Shown here piece by piece: positions 1 to 6,705 of a stretch of DNA of 9,607 nucleotides. A program made the position numbers and the translations under genes. Below the pieces are notes generated by a model. The model was not told the origin of the DNA, made no database searches, and was given only the letters and a program-made list of their open reading frames with translations. The stretch comes from CADCSY01 sp038255685 (GTDB taxonomy: Bacteria; Actinomycetota; Acidimicrobiia; Acidimicrobiales; CADCSY01). The DNA lies in assembly GCA_038255685.1 (NCBI GenBank), contig JBBSLC010000112.1:1-9607 (forward strand), in the 5' to 3' direction. The stretch's first letter is position 1. Each line of letters starts with the position of its first letter.

Positions 1-710
1 CCCCGGCGCCGCTTGCGGTGTTCATGCACGGCGGGCCTCTGGGGACCTGGTCGGGCTGGTCGTGGCGATGGAACCCGCACCTGCTGACGGCGAGGGGCTA
101 CGCCGTGCTGCTGCCCGACCCTGCCATCTCGACGGGCTACGGGCAGGCGTTCATCGAACGGGGCCGAGGGACCTGGGGCGAGCGGCCCTACACCGACGTC
201 ATGGCCGCGGTCGACGCAGCGGTCGCCCTCCCGGAGATCGACGAGACCCGGACGGCTGCCATGGGCGGCTCCTTCGGCGGCTACCTGGCCAACTGGGTCG
301 CGGGCCACACCGATCGGTTCGACGCCGTCGTCACCCACGCCAGCCTGTGGGAGCTGCGCGGCTTCCACGGCACGACCGACGTCGGCGTCTGGTGGGAGCG
401 AGAGTTCGGCGATCCGTACCAGGACCTGTCCAGGTACGAAGCGAGCTCGCCTCACCACCACGTCGGCAACATCCGCACCCCGATGCTCGTGATCCACGGC
501 GAGCTCGACCACCGCGTCCCGATCAGCGAGGGCCTACGGCTCTGGACCGACCTGCAACGCCACGGCGCCGAGGCATCGTTCCTCTACTTCCCCGACGAGA
601 ACCACTGGATCCTCAAGCCCCAGAACGCTCGCGTCTGGTACCAGACCGTGCTCGCGTTCCTCGACCACCACGTCCTCGGCAAGCCCTGGGAGCGCCCGCC
701 GCTGCTGTAG
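1..710 (+). CDS. S9 family peptidase (prolyl oligopeptidase type), C-terminal catalytic domain, 5' truncated
   Basis: The reading frame is open to the left edge (first full codon at base 3), so the N-terminal part, normally a beta-propeller in this family, lies outside the window. What remains is an alpha/beta-hydrolase peptidase domain of about 235 residues. It begins near the oxyanion-hole strand (FMHGGP). The nucleophile motif GGSFGG has its Ser at 270-272, the acid is the Asp of GELDHRV at 507-509, and the catalytic His is in ENHWILKP at 603-605. Order and spacing match S9 serine peptidases of the acylaminoacyl-peptidase/dipeptidyl-peptidase type, which hydrolyse short peptides. Substrate preference cannot be read here because the propeller is missing. 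It ends in TAG, 20 bases from the stop of the convergent helicase gene, with no obvious terminator hairpin between them. A non-peptidase S9-like esterase is possible but less likely. Confidence 0.88.
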   Translation, partial: PAPLAVFMHGGPLGTWSGWSWRWNPHLLTARGYAVLLPDPAISTGYGQAFIERGRGTWGERPYTDVMAAVDAAVALPEIDETRTAAMGGSFGGYLANWVAGHTDRFDAVVTHASLWELRGFHGTTDVGVWWEREFGDPYQDLSRYEASSPHHHVGNIRTPMLVIHGELDHRVPISEGLRLWTDLQRHGAEASFLYFPDENHWILKPQNARVWYQTVLAFLDHHVLGKPWERPPLL

Positions 711-730
711 GCGAGGACGAGGGGGCGGTG

Positions 731-1984
731 CTAGCGGCGGCGGCCGCCGCGGCCACCTCGGACGGTGCGGGGGGCGGCGGCCTTGGCTCCCTGCGCGGCC
801 TGGGCCGACGGGCGGGTGCCCTCACCGGACTCGGCCGGGTCCCACTTCAAGAGGTCCCGGAGGCGCTCGTCGTTGGAGAACACCTCGACGAGGGGCTGGT
901 CGATCCCGCAGCGCTTCTGCAGGAGCATGACCTCGTTCTCCTGGTCCCACAGCGTGAGGGTGACGACCACGCCCGAGGTCCCCGCACGGGCGGTGCGACC
1001 GGAGCGGTGCAGATAGGACTTGTGGTCAGCCGGCGGGTCGTAGTGGATGACGACGTCGATCTCGTCGACGTGGATGCCGCGCGCCGCGACGTCGGTGGCG
1101 ACGAGGACGTGCAGCTTCCCGGAGGTGAAGTCGTTGAGCGCCTTCTCCCGTTGGCTCTGACGGAGGTCGCCGTGGATGGGCATCGCCTCGACGCCCTCCT
1201 TGTCGAGCTGCTCGGCGAGGCGGTCGGCACCCCGCTTGGTCCGGACGAAGACCAGGCAGCGGTACGTGCCGGCGGCGATCGCCGCGGTCACCTTCACCTT
1301 GTCCATCTGGTGGACCTTGAAGAAGCGGTGGTGCATGTCCTCGACGGTCACGTTGGTCGACTCGACCTCGTGGAACACCGGGTCGTGCATGTGGACCCGC
1401 ACGACGTGGTCGACCTCGCCGTCGAGGGTCGCGGAGAACAGCATCGTCTGGCGGGATGAGTCGACGTGGCGCAGCACCCACTCGACCTGCGGAAGGAACC
1501 CCATGTCGGCCATGCGGTCGGCCTCGTCGAGGACCACCATGACCACCCCTGAGAGGTCGATGACCTTGCGGTCGACCATGTCGATGAGGCGGCCGGGCGT
1601 GGCGACGACGATGTCGACGCCCTTGGCCAGGTGCTTGATCTGACGCTCCATGTCAGCCCCGCCGTAGATGGCGAGGACCGTGCGGTCGCGAGCCTCTGCA
1701 AGCGGCACCAGCTCCTCGGAGACCTGCACGGCGAGCTCGCGCGTCGGTACGAGCACGAGGCCCTGCGGGCGGCTCGGCGTCGCCTTGCCCGTGCGCTCCA
1801 CGAGCGGGATGCCGAAGGCGAGCGTCTTGCCCGAGCCGGTCTTGGCCTTCCCGCACACGTCCTTGCCGGCGAGGCCGTCAGGGATCGTGAGCTCCTGTAC
1901 GGGGAACGGGGCGGTGATGCCACGCGCTGCGAGCGTGGCGACGAGGTCGGCGGAGACGCCGAGCGCGTCGAAGGTCGTTGTCAT
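731..1984 (-). CDS. DEAD-box ATP-dependent RNA helicase
   Basis: The 417-residue protein carries the full DEAD-box motif set in order: an isolated Phe5, Q motif ending at Gln30, motif I AKTGSGKT (47-54), PTRELA (80-85), TPGR (129-132), DEAD (153-156), SAT (184-186), a DVAARG motif near 298-303 and HRSGRTAR (326-333). These make it an ATP-dependent RNA unwinding enzyme of the cytoplasm, with roles in ribosome assembly or mRNA turnover in this family. The QELTIP Q motif and short length resemble the RhlE/actinobacterial group, but I do not assign a symbol. The tail (about 390-417) is Ala-rich then basic and Gly/Arg-rich (RGGRGGRRR), typical of auxiliary RNA contacts. The frame is open upstream to 2083, but the ATG at 1984 is preferred: it has AGGAG at 1993-1997, 8 bases upstream, and places Phe5 at its canonical distance from the Q motif. 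It may be transcribed alone from the 148-base gap upstream. Confidence 0.96.
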   Translation of the reverse strand: MTTTFDALGVSADLVATLAARGITAPFPVQELTIPDGLAGKDVCGKAKTGSGKTLAFGIPLVERTGKATPSRPQGLVLVPTRELAVQVSEELVPLAEARDRTVLAIYGGADMERQIKHLAKGVDIVVATPGRLIDMVDRKVIDLSGVVMVVLDEADRMADMGFLPQVEWVLRHVDSSRQTMLFSATLDGEVDHVVRVHMHDPVFHEVESTNVTVEDMHHRFFKVHQMDKVKVTAAIAAGTYRCLVFVRTKRGADRLAEQLDKEGVEAMPIHGDLRQSQREKALNDFTSGKLHVLVATDVAARGIHVDEIDVVIHYDPPADHKSYLHRSGRTARAGTSGVVVTLTLWDQENEVMLLQKRCGIDQPLVEVFSNDERLRDLLKWDPAESGEGTRPSAQAAQGAKAAAPRTVRGGRGGRRR

Positions 1985-2132
1985 GGTGCTCACTCCTGGT
2001 CGTCTGACTGCTCGAGGTGGGTCTGCCTCGGTGTCTTTGACGCCCACGGAGGAGCAACGGTGAGGTGACCCGCGCCCACCCAACGGTGACGCGCGCCTCC
2101 CAGGGTACCGGCCAGATCCGTCACCAGCCTGG
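1985..2132 (-). promoter_or_regulatory. Upstream region of the helicase gene (148 bases)
   Basis: This is the longest non-coding gap in the window, between the hydrolase stop and the helicase ATG. It holds the helicase ribosome binding site (AGGAG, read on the minus strand, at 1993-1997). A possible TANNNT -10 (TACCCT, minus strand, 2107 down to 2102) would give a leader of roughly 110 bases, but no convincing -35 accompanies it. Two near-identical 13-base direct repeats lie at 2064-2076 and 2085-2097. I see no clear intrinsic terminator for the hydrolase gene. Long leaders are known for some bacterial cold-shock helicase genes; whether this is one is inference. Confidence 0.35.
2064..2097. 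repeat. Pair of 13-base direct repeats, 21 bases apart, in the helicase upstream region
   Basis: GGTGACCCGCGCC at 2064-2076 and GGTGACGCGCGCC at 2085-2097 match at 12 of 13 positions. Their start-to-start distance is 21 bases, about two turns of the DNA helix, so both copies would face the same side. An overlapping 9-base repeat, CAACGGTGA, occurs at 2055-2063 and 2081-2089. The geometry fits binding sites for a regulator, 80 to 113 bases upstream of the helicase ATG. Chance repetition in GC-rich DNA is the alternative. Confidence 0.35.
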
Positions 2133-3134
2133 TCAGGTCAGCTCGGCCGCCTCAGCCGCACCCTCGACCGGCCGGCCCGAGACCCGGCCCAAGACGTCGG
2201 TCAGCGCCTCGACGGTCACCGATGCGAACGCCTCGGGCGACACCAGGCAGGCGTCGTGATCACCCGCCAGCTCGAAGACCGTGGCACCGGGGATCGCCTT
2301 GGCCAGGGCCCGCTGCTTGCGTGGTCGCACGAGACGGTCCTTCGTGGTCACCACCACCGCTGCGGGCACGTCGACGGAGGGCGCGAAGGGTCGGGCGTCG
2401 TACTCCCCGAGCGCTCGACCCGCGTTGGCCAGCTCGGTCGGGTCACCCCGCCTGAGCTCGGCCTTGAGCCACGACCGGTACGGAGCGAGATCGGGTGCCT
2501 CGTCGATCGCCTCCCGCAGTGCTCGCTCCACCAAGCCCCGGGACGGGCCGATCCGCAGTGCGACCTCGACGAGGCTCATGGCCCGCCAGATCACTCTTTC
2601 GCGCAGGCTCGCGCGCCACTCGAGCGCTGTCGCCTCGAAGACGAGGCCGGCCACCAGGTGTGGATGGCGCCGCCACAGCAGCATGGCGATGGGGCCGCCC
2701 ATCGAGTAGCCGCAGGCGAGCACCGGCCCGATGCCGAGGTGCTCGATGAGCCCGGCGGCATCGTCGGCAGCCGCTTCGAGGGTGAAAGGCTCCTCGCTGC
2801 GCATCCCCCGACCGTGACCCCTGTGGTCGATCGCGACCATCGGCGCCATGGCGGAGACCGCGTCGTAGGCCCGCCACCAGTTCGTGTCCGCCGATGCCGT
2901 CCACCCGTGGAGGAGCAGGACGGGCGGGACGCCGCCCGGGCCGTCGGCCTGCCGGACGAAGACCTCACCGCGTCCGGGGACGAGCTCGATGCGCCCGGCT
3001 GGCAGGGTCGGCGGGAGCGGGGCCTCAGGGGCCTGCGCCTCGAGTCGGCGCGCCAGGCGCCGGAGCCGGGCCGCTTCGCTGCGCCAGTCGAGCCCCGCTC
3101 GTGTCGGCGTTGCAGTGCGCAGACGTCGGCTCAT
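2133..3134 (-). CDS. Alpha/beta-fold hydrolase
   Basis: This 333-residue protein has the alpha/beta-hydrolase layout. The oxyanion loop is in LLLHGW (73-78), followed by a DHRGHG segment (103-108), the nucleophile elbow GYSMGG with Ser144, the acid Asp266 in TTKDRLV and the catalytic His293 in GDHDAC. The family includes esterases, lipases and C-C bond hydrolases; the substrate cannot be inferred. Residues 1-45 are extra relative to the core fold and strongly basic (many Arg), with no signal peptide, so it is probably cytoplasmic or loosely membrane associated. A cap region lies roughly at 170-250. Its ATG overlaps the TGA of the upstream membrane-protein gene (ATGA, 3131-3134), and no Shine-Dalgarno precedes it, which points to translation by reinitiation from that gene. 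It is therefore very probably expressed together with the GlsB-like protein. Function beyond hydrolase is unknown. Confidence 0.9.
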   Translation of the reverse strand: MSRRLRTATPTRAGLDWRSEAARLRRLARRLEAQAPEAPLPPTLPAGRIELVPGRGEVFVRQADGPGGVPPVLLLHGWTASADTNWWRAYDAVSAMAPMVAIDHRGHGRGMRSEEPFTLEAAADDAAGLIEHLGIGPVLACGYSMGGPIAMLLWRRHPHLVAGLVFEATALEWRASLRERVIWRAMSLVEVALRIGPSRGLVERALREAIDEAPDLAPYRSWLKAELRRGDPTELANAGRALGEYDARPFAPSVDVPAAVVVTTKDRLVRPRKQRALAKAIPGATVFELAGDHDACLVSPEAFASVTVEALTDVLGRVSGRPVEGAAEAAELT

Positions 3135-3415
3135 CGGAGGAAGCCGCGACGACGACGCCCCCCACCCGAGACCAGGCGGTAGAGCAGCAGGAGGAGCATC
3201 GACCCGATGATGGCTGTGACCCAGGTGCTCAGATCGAAGAACTCGTCGAGCGGATCCCGGTCGAGGAGCTCAGAGGCGAGGAAACCGCCGAGCAGCGCGC
3301 CGACGACACCGATGCCCATCGTCACGAGGCACCCGGAGGGGTCTCGTCCGGGGAGCAGTGCCTTGGCGATCGCCCCGGCCAGCAGGCCGAGGATGAGGAA
3401 GGCGATGACGCCCAA
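3131..3415 (-). CDS. GlsB/YeaQ/YmgE family small membrane protein
   Basis: This 94-residue protein has three hydrophobic segments, at about 3-21, 29-51 and 65-82. It shows the family's pattern GLLAGAIAK-LLPG-DPSG near the N-terminus and a Gly-rich second helix (GIGVVGALLGG). The family (transglycosylase-associated/stress-response membrane proteins) is small, inner-membrane and of unknown mechanism; members are linked to general stress responses. The C-terminus is basic (RRRRGFLR) and would face the cytoplasm if positive-inside holds. The start is TTG at 3413-3415: an in-frame TGA lies 18 bases upstream with no ATG or GTG between, and AGGAG at 3423-3427 sits 7 bases from it. The next Met is at residue 33, inside the second helix. 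The stop overlaps the start of the hydrolase gene by 4 bases. Confidence 0.9.
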   Translation of the reverse strand: MGVIAFLILGLLAGAIAKALLPGRDPSGCLVTMGIGVVGALLGGFLASELLDRDPLDEFFDLSTWVTAIIGSMLLLLLYRLVSGGGRRRRGFLR

Positions 3416-3435
3416 CGTCGTGCTCCTGTCTCAGG

Positions 3436-3455
3436 CGGCGCGCGAGCACGCGCCG
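3436..3455 (-). other. GC-rich hairpin between the NuoF-like gene and the GlsB-like gene
   Basis: A perfect 7-base stem (CGGCGCG at 3436-3442 pairing with CGCGCCG at 3449-3455) encloses a 6-base loop. In the minus-strand transcript it lies 46 bases after the NuoF-like stop and 8 bases before the AGGAG of the GlsB-like gene. No U-tract follows, so it is not a classic intrinsic terminator. It could be a U-less terminator, an RNA processing or stability element, or chance in GC-rich DNA. Confidence 0.35.
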
Positions 3456-3501
3456 ATCGGTGGCGTGCCCGTGACCCCGGTGCACCAAACCGTGCCACAG
3501 G

Positions 3502-4956
3502 TCACGCAGGCGCCCCGCCCACCTCGTTGCTCGCGTCGACCCGGTCGGCCGGCGACTGCCCGGAGTCCTCGGCGTCGAAGGTCCAGTCGGGCTGCTTGTC
3601 TGCCTGGCGCTCGTCGAGGATCGCCCGGTCGTCGACGATGTCGAGGATGGGCGCCACGAGCGTCGCGTCGACGGCACCGAGCCTGCGCTCGAGGTGGGCG
3701 ACGAACGGCTCCGGGAAGAGCGTGAGAGCGCTGCGGATGACCCGCTCCTGCTGGTTCGCGAGGTAGCAGCGGGCACCGTCGGCGACCGTGTCGAGGCGAT
3801 CCTGGACCTCGTCGAGGTCGGCTGGCTCGGCCTCGGAGCGACGCATGGCGTCGAGCAGGACCGAGATGGCGAGACCGTCCTGCTTGCACGGGGTGCACTG
3901 GCCGCAGGACTCCACCGCGAGGAAGCGCGACACGCCTGCTGCGAAGGCGACGAGGTCGGTCTCGTCATCGAGCACGATGAACCCGGCGGCACCGAGTCCT
4001 GAGCCGGCAGCCTCCATGTCCTCGTAGGTGAGCGGCGTGTCGAGCAGCGCTGCGGGCACGAGCGGGTTGGCCACGCCGGAGACGGCTGCGACGATCGGCC
4101 CGCCCGAGGTCGTGGTGCCGCCGACGGCCTCGATGACGGTGCGGAGCGTCGTCCCCATGGGCACCTCGACGACGCCGTGGCGCTCCATCGCCCCCGTGAC
4201 GGTGCACACGATCGTGCCCGGTGACGCTTCGGTGCCGAGCTCTCGGAACCAGGCCGGGCCTTCGGCGAGGATGCCGGGCAGGTTGGCGAACGTCTCGACG
4301 TTGCTCACGAGCGTCGGCGGGGCACCGGTGCTCGTCCCCGCCATCGCCGCGGTGGCCACGACCTCTGACGCATCACCCTCTTCATCCTCGACGCCGTGCC
4401 GGAACGGCGGCGCGGTGCGAGGGAAGGGCCCCCGACCCGAGAGCACCTCGAGGAGGGCGGTCTCCTCGCCGTAGAGGTAGGCGCTCGGGCCTTCGACGAC
4501 CTCGATCTGGACGTCAGGTGCCCAGCCCCGGGCGATGATCTCGTCGGCGGCGACGCGCATGCGCTCGACCTCGAGGCCCTCGCTGCGCTTGAGGCCGATC
4601 ACGATCCGGTCGGCAGCGACCGCCTCAGCGGCGATGAGCGCTCCTTCGAGCACACGGAACGGGTTGGCCCGCATGATCGCCCGGTCCTTGAACGTGCCCG
4701 GCTCGCCCTCGGCCCCGTTCACCACCACGGTCGTCGGGATCGTCGGCGAGGTGTTGGCGGCGACGGTGGCGAGCTTGGTGCCGGTCGGGAAGCCGGCCCC
4801 GCCACGGCCCCGGAGACCCGATGCCTGGACGTGCTCGATGATGCCAGCCGGACCGAGCCGGCGGGCGACCTCGAGCCCCTTGCCCCCACCCCGCCCGACG
4901 TGATCGTCGAGATCGTGCACCGGTTGCAGGTCGAGCACTCGTTGGCCTTGGTCCAC
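3502..4956 (-). CDS. NuoF-like SLBB-domain flavo-iron-sulfur oxidoreductase subunit (orphan)
   Basis: The 484-residue protein resembles the 51-kDa NADH-binding subunit of complex I (NuoF). The Gly-rich FMN loop GLRGRGGAGFPTG is at 47-59, a second loop NGAEGEPGTFKDR at 80-92, and the NADH/FMN segment AYLYGEETALLE at 159-170. NVETFANLP (219-227) precedes an SLBB domain at about 249-305. The [4Fe-4S] motif ESCGQCTPC has Cys351, 354 and 357, with the fourth ligand Cys397. FMN-mediated electron transfer, probably with NAD(P)H, is the family role. Unlike classical NuoF, the second loop reads VNGAE where CNADE is usual, and the third loop has Tyr where Cys is usual. The C-terminus carries an extra acidic tail (about 440-484). 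No NuoE, NuoG or other complex I gene is adjacent, so it is probably one of the stand-alone actinobacterial NuoF-like proteins with an unknown acceptor. The start is GTG at 4956, with GGAGG at 4966-4970 upstream. Confidence 0.88.
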   Translation of the reverse strand: MDQGQRVLDLQPVHDLDDHVGRGGGKGLEVARRLGPAGIIEHVQASGLRGRGGAGFPTGTKLATVAANTSPTIPTTVVVNGAEGEPGTFKDRAIMRANPFRVLEGALIAAEAVAADRIVIGLKRSEGLEVERMRVAADEIIARGWAPDVQIEVVEGPSAYLYGEETALLEVLSGRGPFPRTAPPFRHGVEDEEGDASEVVATAAMAGTSTGAPPTLVSNVETFANLPGILAEGPAWFRELGTEASPGTIVCTVTGAMERHGVVEVPMGTTLRTVIEAVGGTTTSGGPIVAAVSGVANPLVPAALLDTPLTYEDMEAAGSGLGAAGFIVLDDETDLVAFAAGVSRFLAVESCGQCTPCKQDGLAISVLLDAMRRSEAEPADLDEVQDRLDTVADGARCYLANQQERVIRSALTLFPEPFVAHLERRLGAVDATLVAPILDIVDDRAILDERQADKQPDWTFDAEDSGQSPADRVDASNEVGGAPA

Positions 4957-5025
4957 CGGGGGCTCCCTCCGTCGACAACCGCTCCCGGCGATCGATCATG
5001 GTCGACGGCGCCGCTCGACGCAGGA

Positions 5026-6651
5026 TCAGCCCGAGACCGAGCCGTCGGCGCCGACCTCGATCGTCCTCGTGACCTCGACCTGCTCGAGGAACCGGCGGTC
5101 GTGGGTGACGAGCAGGAGCGTGCCCTCGAAGCTCGCGACGCCGGCCTCGAGCTGCTCGATCGCCGGCAGGTCGAGGTGGTTCGTCGGCTCGTCGAGCACG
5201 AGGCAGTTCACGCCCTCGGCCATGAGCAAGGCGAGCTGCGCCCTGGTCCGCTCCCCCGGCGACAGGTCCCGACCAGCGCGGGTGGCGTGGTCGGCGCCGA
5301 GACCGAACTTGGCCAGCAACGAGCGGGCCTCGTCCATCGGCATGCTCGTCGCCGCCAGGACGGTCTCGACGACGGTGCGCGCATCGTCGAAGCGGCCTCG
5401 CGCCTGGTCCATCTCCCCCACCACGACGCCCGGCCCGAGGAAGCGCGTCCCCTCGGCGAGGGGGATCGTGCCGAGCAGCGCGCCGAGCAGGGTGGTCTTG
5501 CCCGATCCGTTCGGCCCGAGCAGCGCGACGCGCTCCGCCCACCCGATCTCGAGGTCGACGGGTCCGAGGCGGTAGGTGCCGCGCTCGACGACCGCGCCCT
5601 GCAGCCGGGCGACGACGTCGCCGCTGCGCTGACCCCCGCCGAGGTCGAGCTCGAGGCGCCAACCCTCCCAGGGCTTCTCCACGACCGTGAGCCGACCGAT
5701 CGCCTTCTCGGTCGCCCGCACCTTCGATGCTTGCTTCTCGCTGCGCTCGGTCCCCGCCTTGCGCCGGATCTTGTCGCCGTCGGGCGCCTTCTTCTTCGCC
5801 GTCTTCACCGCGCGCTCGGACCACTGGCGCTGCGTGTGGGCCCGCTCCGTCAAGCGACCGCGCTCGGCCTGGTAGCGATCGAACTGGTCGCGCTGCTGGT
5901 CGCGTCCGAGCGCCTTCGCCGCGATGTAGTCGCTCCAGCCTCCGGCGTACTCGACGGCGCGGTGGTGCTCCTCGGTGAGCTCGACGATCCGGTTGGCGCA
6001 CCGATCGAGGAAGGCTCGGTCGTGGGAGACGACCACGATCGCCCCCGGGGCCCCGTCGACGAAGCGCTCGAGGAGGTCGAGCCCGGCGAAGTCGAGGTTG
6101 TTCGTCGGCTCGTCGAGGAGGAGGACGTCGACACGGGAGAGGAGGATCGCCGCCAGGGCGGCACGAGCTGCCTGCCCGCCCGACAGGGCACCGACCTCGA
6201 CGTCGATGCGGTCAGCGGGGATGCCGACGTCACCCAGCGCCGTGTGCGCACGAGCCTCGAAGTCGTCGCCACCAAGGGCGAGGAACCGCTCGAGCGCATC
6301 GCTGTAGGCCTCGACGAGGGCAGGGTCCTCTGCCATGCCAGCGGTCAGCCGGTCGAGCTCCTGCTCCGCCTCGGCCACGCCCGTCCTCCTCGCCAGGTAG
6401 GCGCGCAGCGCCTCACCCGGCCTGGCGTCCGGCTCCTGGGGGAGCCAGCCGACGGTGGTGCTCGCCGGCGCCCGCCGCACCGACCCCCCGTCGGGCTCCT
6501 CGAGCCCGGCGAGGATCCTGAGGAAGGTCGACTTGCCGATGCCGTTGGGCCCGACGACCCCGATCCTGCTGTCGGGGCCGACCGTGAGGCTCACCTCGTC
6601 GAGCACGGTCTGGCCGCCGTGGTGGCGCGAGACACGGTCGGCGTGGAGCAC
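5026..6651 (-). CDS. ABC-F family ATPase (ribosome-associated, duplicated ATP-binding domains)
   Basis: The 541 residues contain two ABC ATPase domains and no membrane segment. Domain 1 has Walker A GPNGIGKS (34-41), signature LSGGQ (156-160), Walker B with EPTNNLD (181-187) and SHDR (209-212). Domain 2 has Walker A GPNGSGKT (379-386), signature LSPGE (463-467), Walker B with EPTNHLD (488-494) and THDR (516-519). The charged linker between them (about 230-330), rich in Lys/Arg around 281-318, matches the P-site tRNA interaction motif of ABC-F proteins, which bind the ribosomal E site and act as translation factors or antibiotic-resistance proteins. Which role applies cannot be told from sequence by eye; no resistance neighbour is present. 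The start is GTG at 6651. No Shine-Dalgarno is visible, but a TANNNT box ends 6 bases before it, suggesting a leaderless message. The NuoF-like gene follows after 69 bases. Confidence 0.95.
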   Translation of the reverse strand: MLHADRVSRHHGGQTVLDEVSLTVGPDSRIGVVGPNGIGKSTFLRILAGLEEPDGGSVRRAPASTTVGWLPQEPDARPGEALRAYLARRTGVAEAEQELDRLTAGMAEDPALVEAYSDALERFLALGGDDFEARAHTALGDVGIPADRIDVEVGALSGGQAARAALAAILLSRVDVLLLDEPTNNLDFAGLDLLERFVDGAPGAIVVVSHDRAFLDRCANRIVELTEEHHRAVEYAGGWSDYIAAKALGRDQQRDQFDRYQAERGRLTERAHTQRQWSERAVKTAKKKAPDGDKIRRKAGTERSEKQASKVRATEKAIGRLTVVEKPWEGWRLELDLGGGQRSGDVVARLQGAVVERGTYRLGPVDLEIGWAERVALLGPNGSGKTTLLGALLGTIPLAEGTRFLGPGVVVGEMDQARGRFDDARTVVETVLAATSMPMDEARSLLAKFGLGADHATRAGRDLSPGERTRAQLALLMAEGVNCLVLDEPTNHLDLPAIEQLEAGVASFEGTLLLVTHDRRFLEQVEVTRTIEVGADGSVSG

Positions 6652-6657
6652 ACAGGG

Positions 6658-6663
6658 AGGGTA
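6658..6663 (-). promoter_or_regulatory. Candidate -10 box (TACCCT) for a leaderless ABC-F transcript
   Basis: On the minus strand TACCCT fits the TANNNT consensus common in actinobacteria, and it ends 6 bases before the GTG start at 6651. That spacing would place the transcription start on or next to the first base of the start codon, explaining the absent Shine-Dalgarno. No good -35 hexamer is seen. Confidence 0.45.
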
Positions 6664-6666
6664 GGG

Positions 6667-6689
6667 GCAGCCGCTTCTCGAGCGGCAGC
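6667..6689. repeat. Imperfect palindrome midway between the divergent -10 boxes
   Basis: Arms GCAGCCGCT (6667-6675) and AGCGGCAGC (6681-6689) are complementary at 8 of 9 positions around a 5-base centre. The innermost 6 pairs are perfect. The centre, 6678, lies within a base of the midpoint (6677.5) of the two candidate -10 boxes. It occupies the positions expected for both -35 regions, so a bound dimeric regulator could affect both directions. No regulator family is identified. Confidence 0.4.
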
Positions 6690-6691
6690 GT

Positions 6692-6697
6692 TACCGT
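6692..6697 (+). promoter_or_regulatory. Candidate -10 box (TACCGT) for a leaderless mutase transcript
   Basis: TACCGT fits TANNNT and ends 8 bases before the GTG start of the phospho-sugar mutase at 6706. The mutase has no recognisable Shine-Dalgarno, and its only possible in-frame start nearby is this GTG, so a leaderless or near-leaderless message is plausible. No good -35 hexamer is seen. Confidence 0.42.
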
Positions 6698-6705
6698 GGC
6701 CCGCC

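Noticed and set aside
737..750. 14-base perfect palindrome at the end of the helicase gene, considered as a terminator
   Set aside because: It has no loop and no U-tract, and it encodes part of the Gly/Arg tail; repeated GGC/CGC codons explain it.
62..1459. Long plus-strand open frame across the S9 peptidase and the helicase
   Set aside because: It is a frame-shifted copy of the peptidase followed by the antisense of the helicase; it has no recognisable motifs, and a convergent stop pair explains the region better.
1985..2083. 33-codon N-terminal extension of the helicase to 2083
   Set aside because: The extension lacks a ribosome binding site and family similarity; the ATG at 1984 has AGGAG at good spacing and sets the Q-motif Phe at its usual distance.
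2121..2132. Short inverted repeat ACCAG/CTGGT after the hydrolase stop, considered as a terminator
   Set aside because: The loop would be a single base and there is no U-tract, so it cannot fold as a usual terminator.
4396..6705. A long plus-strand open frame opposite the NuoF-like and ABC-F genes that runs in frame into the mutase
   Set aside because: It mirrors GC-rich codons of the genes on the other strand, its translation is low-complexity Arg/Leu/Ala/Asp with no domain, and the minus-strand frames have full motif sets. Only the part from GTG 6706 is a real gene.
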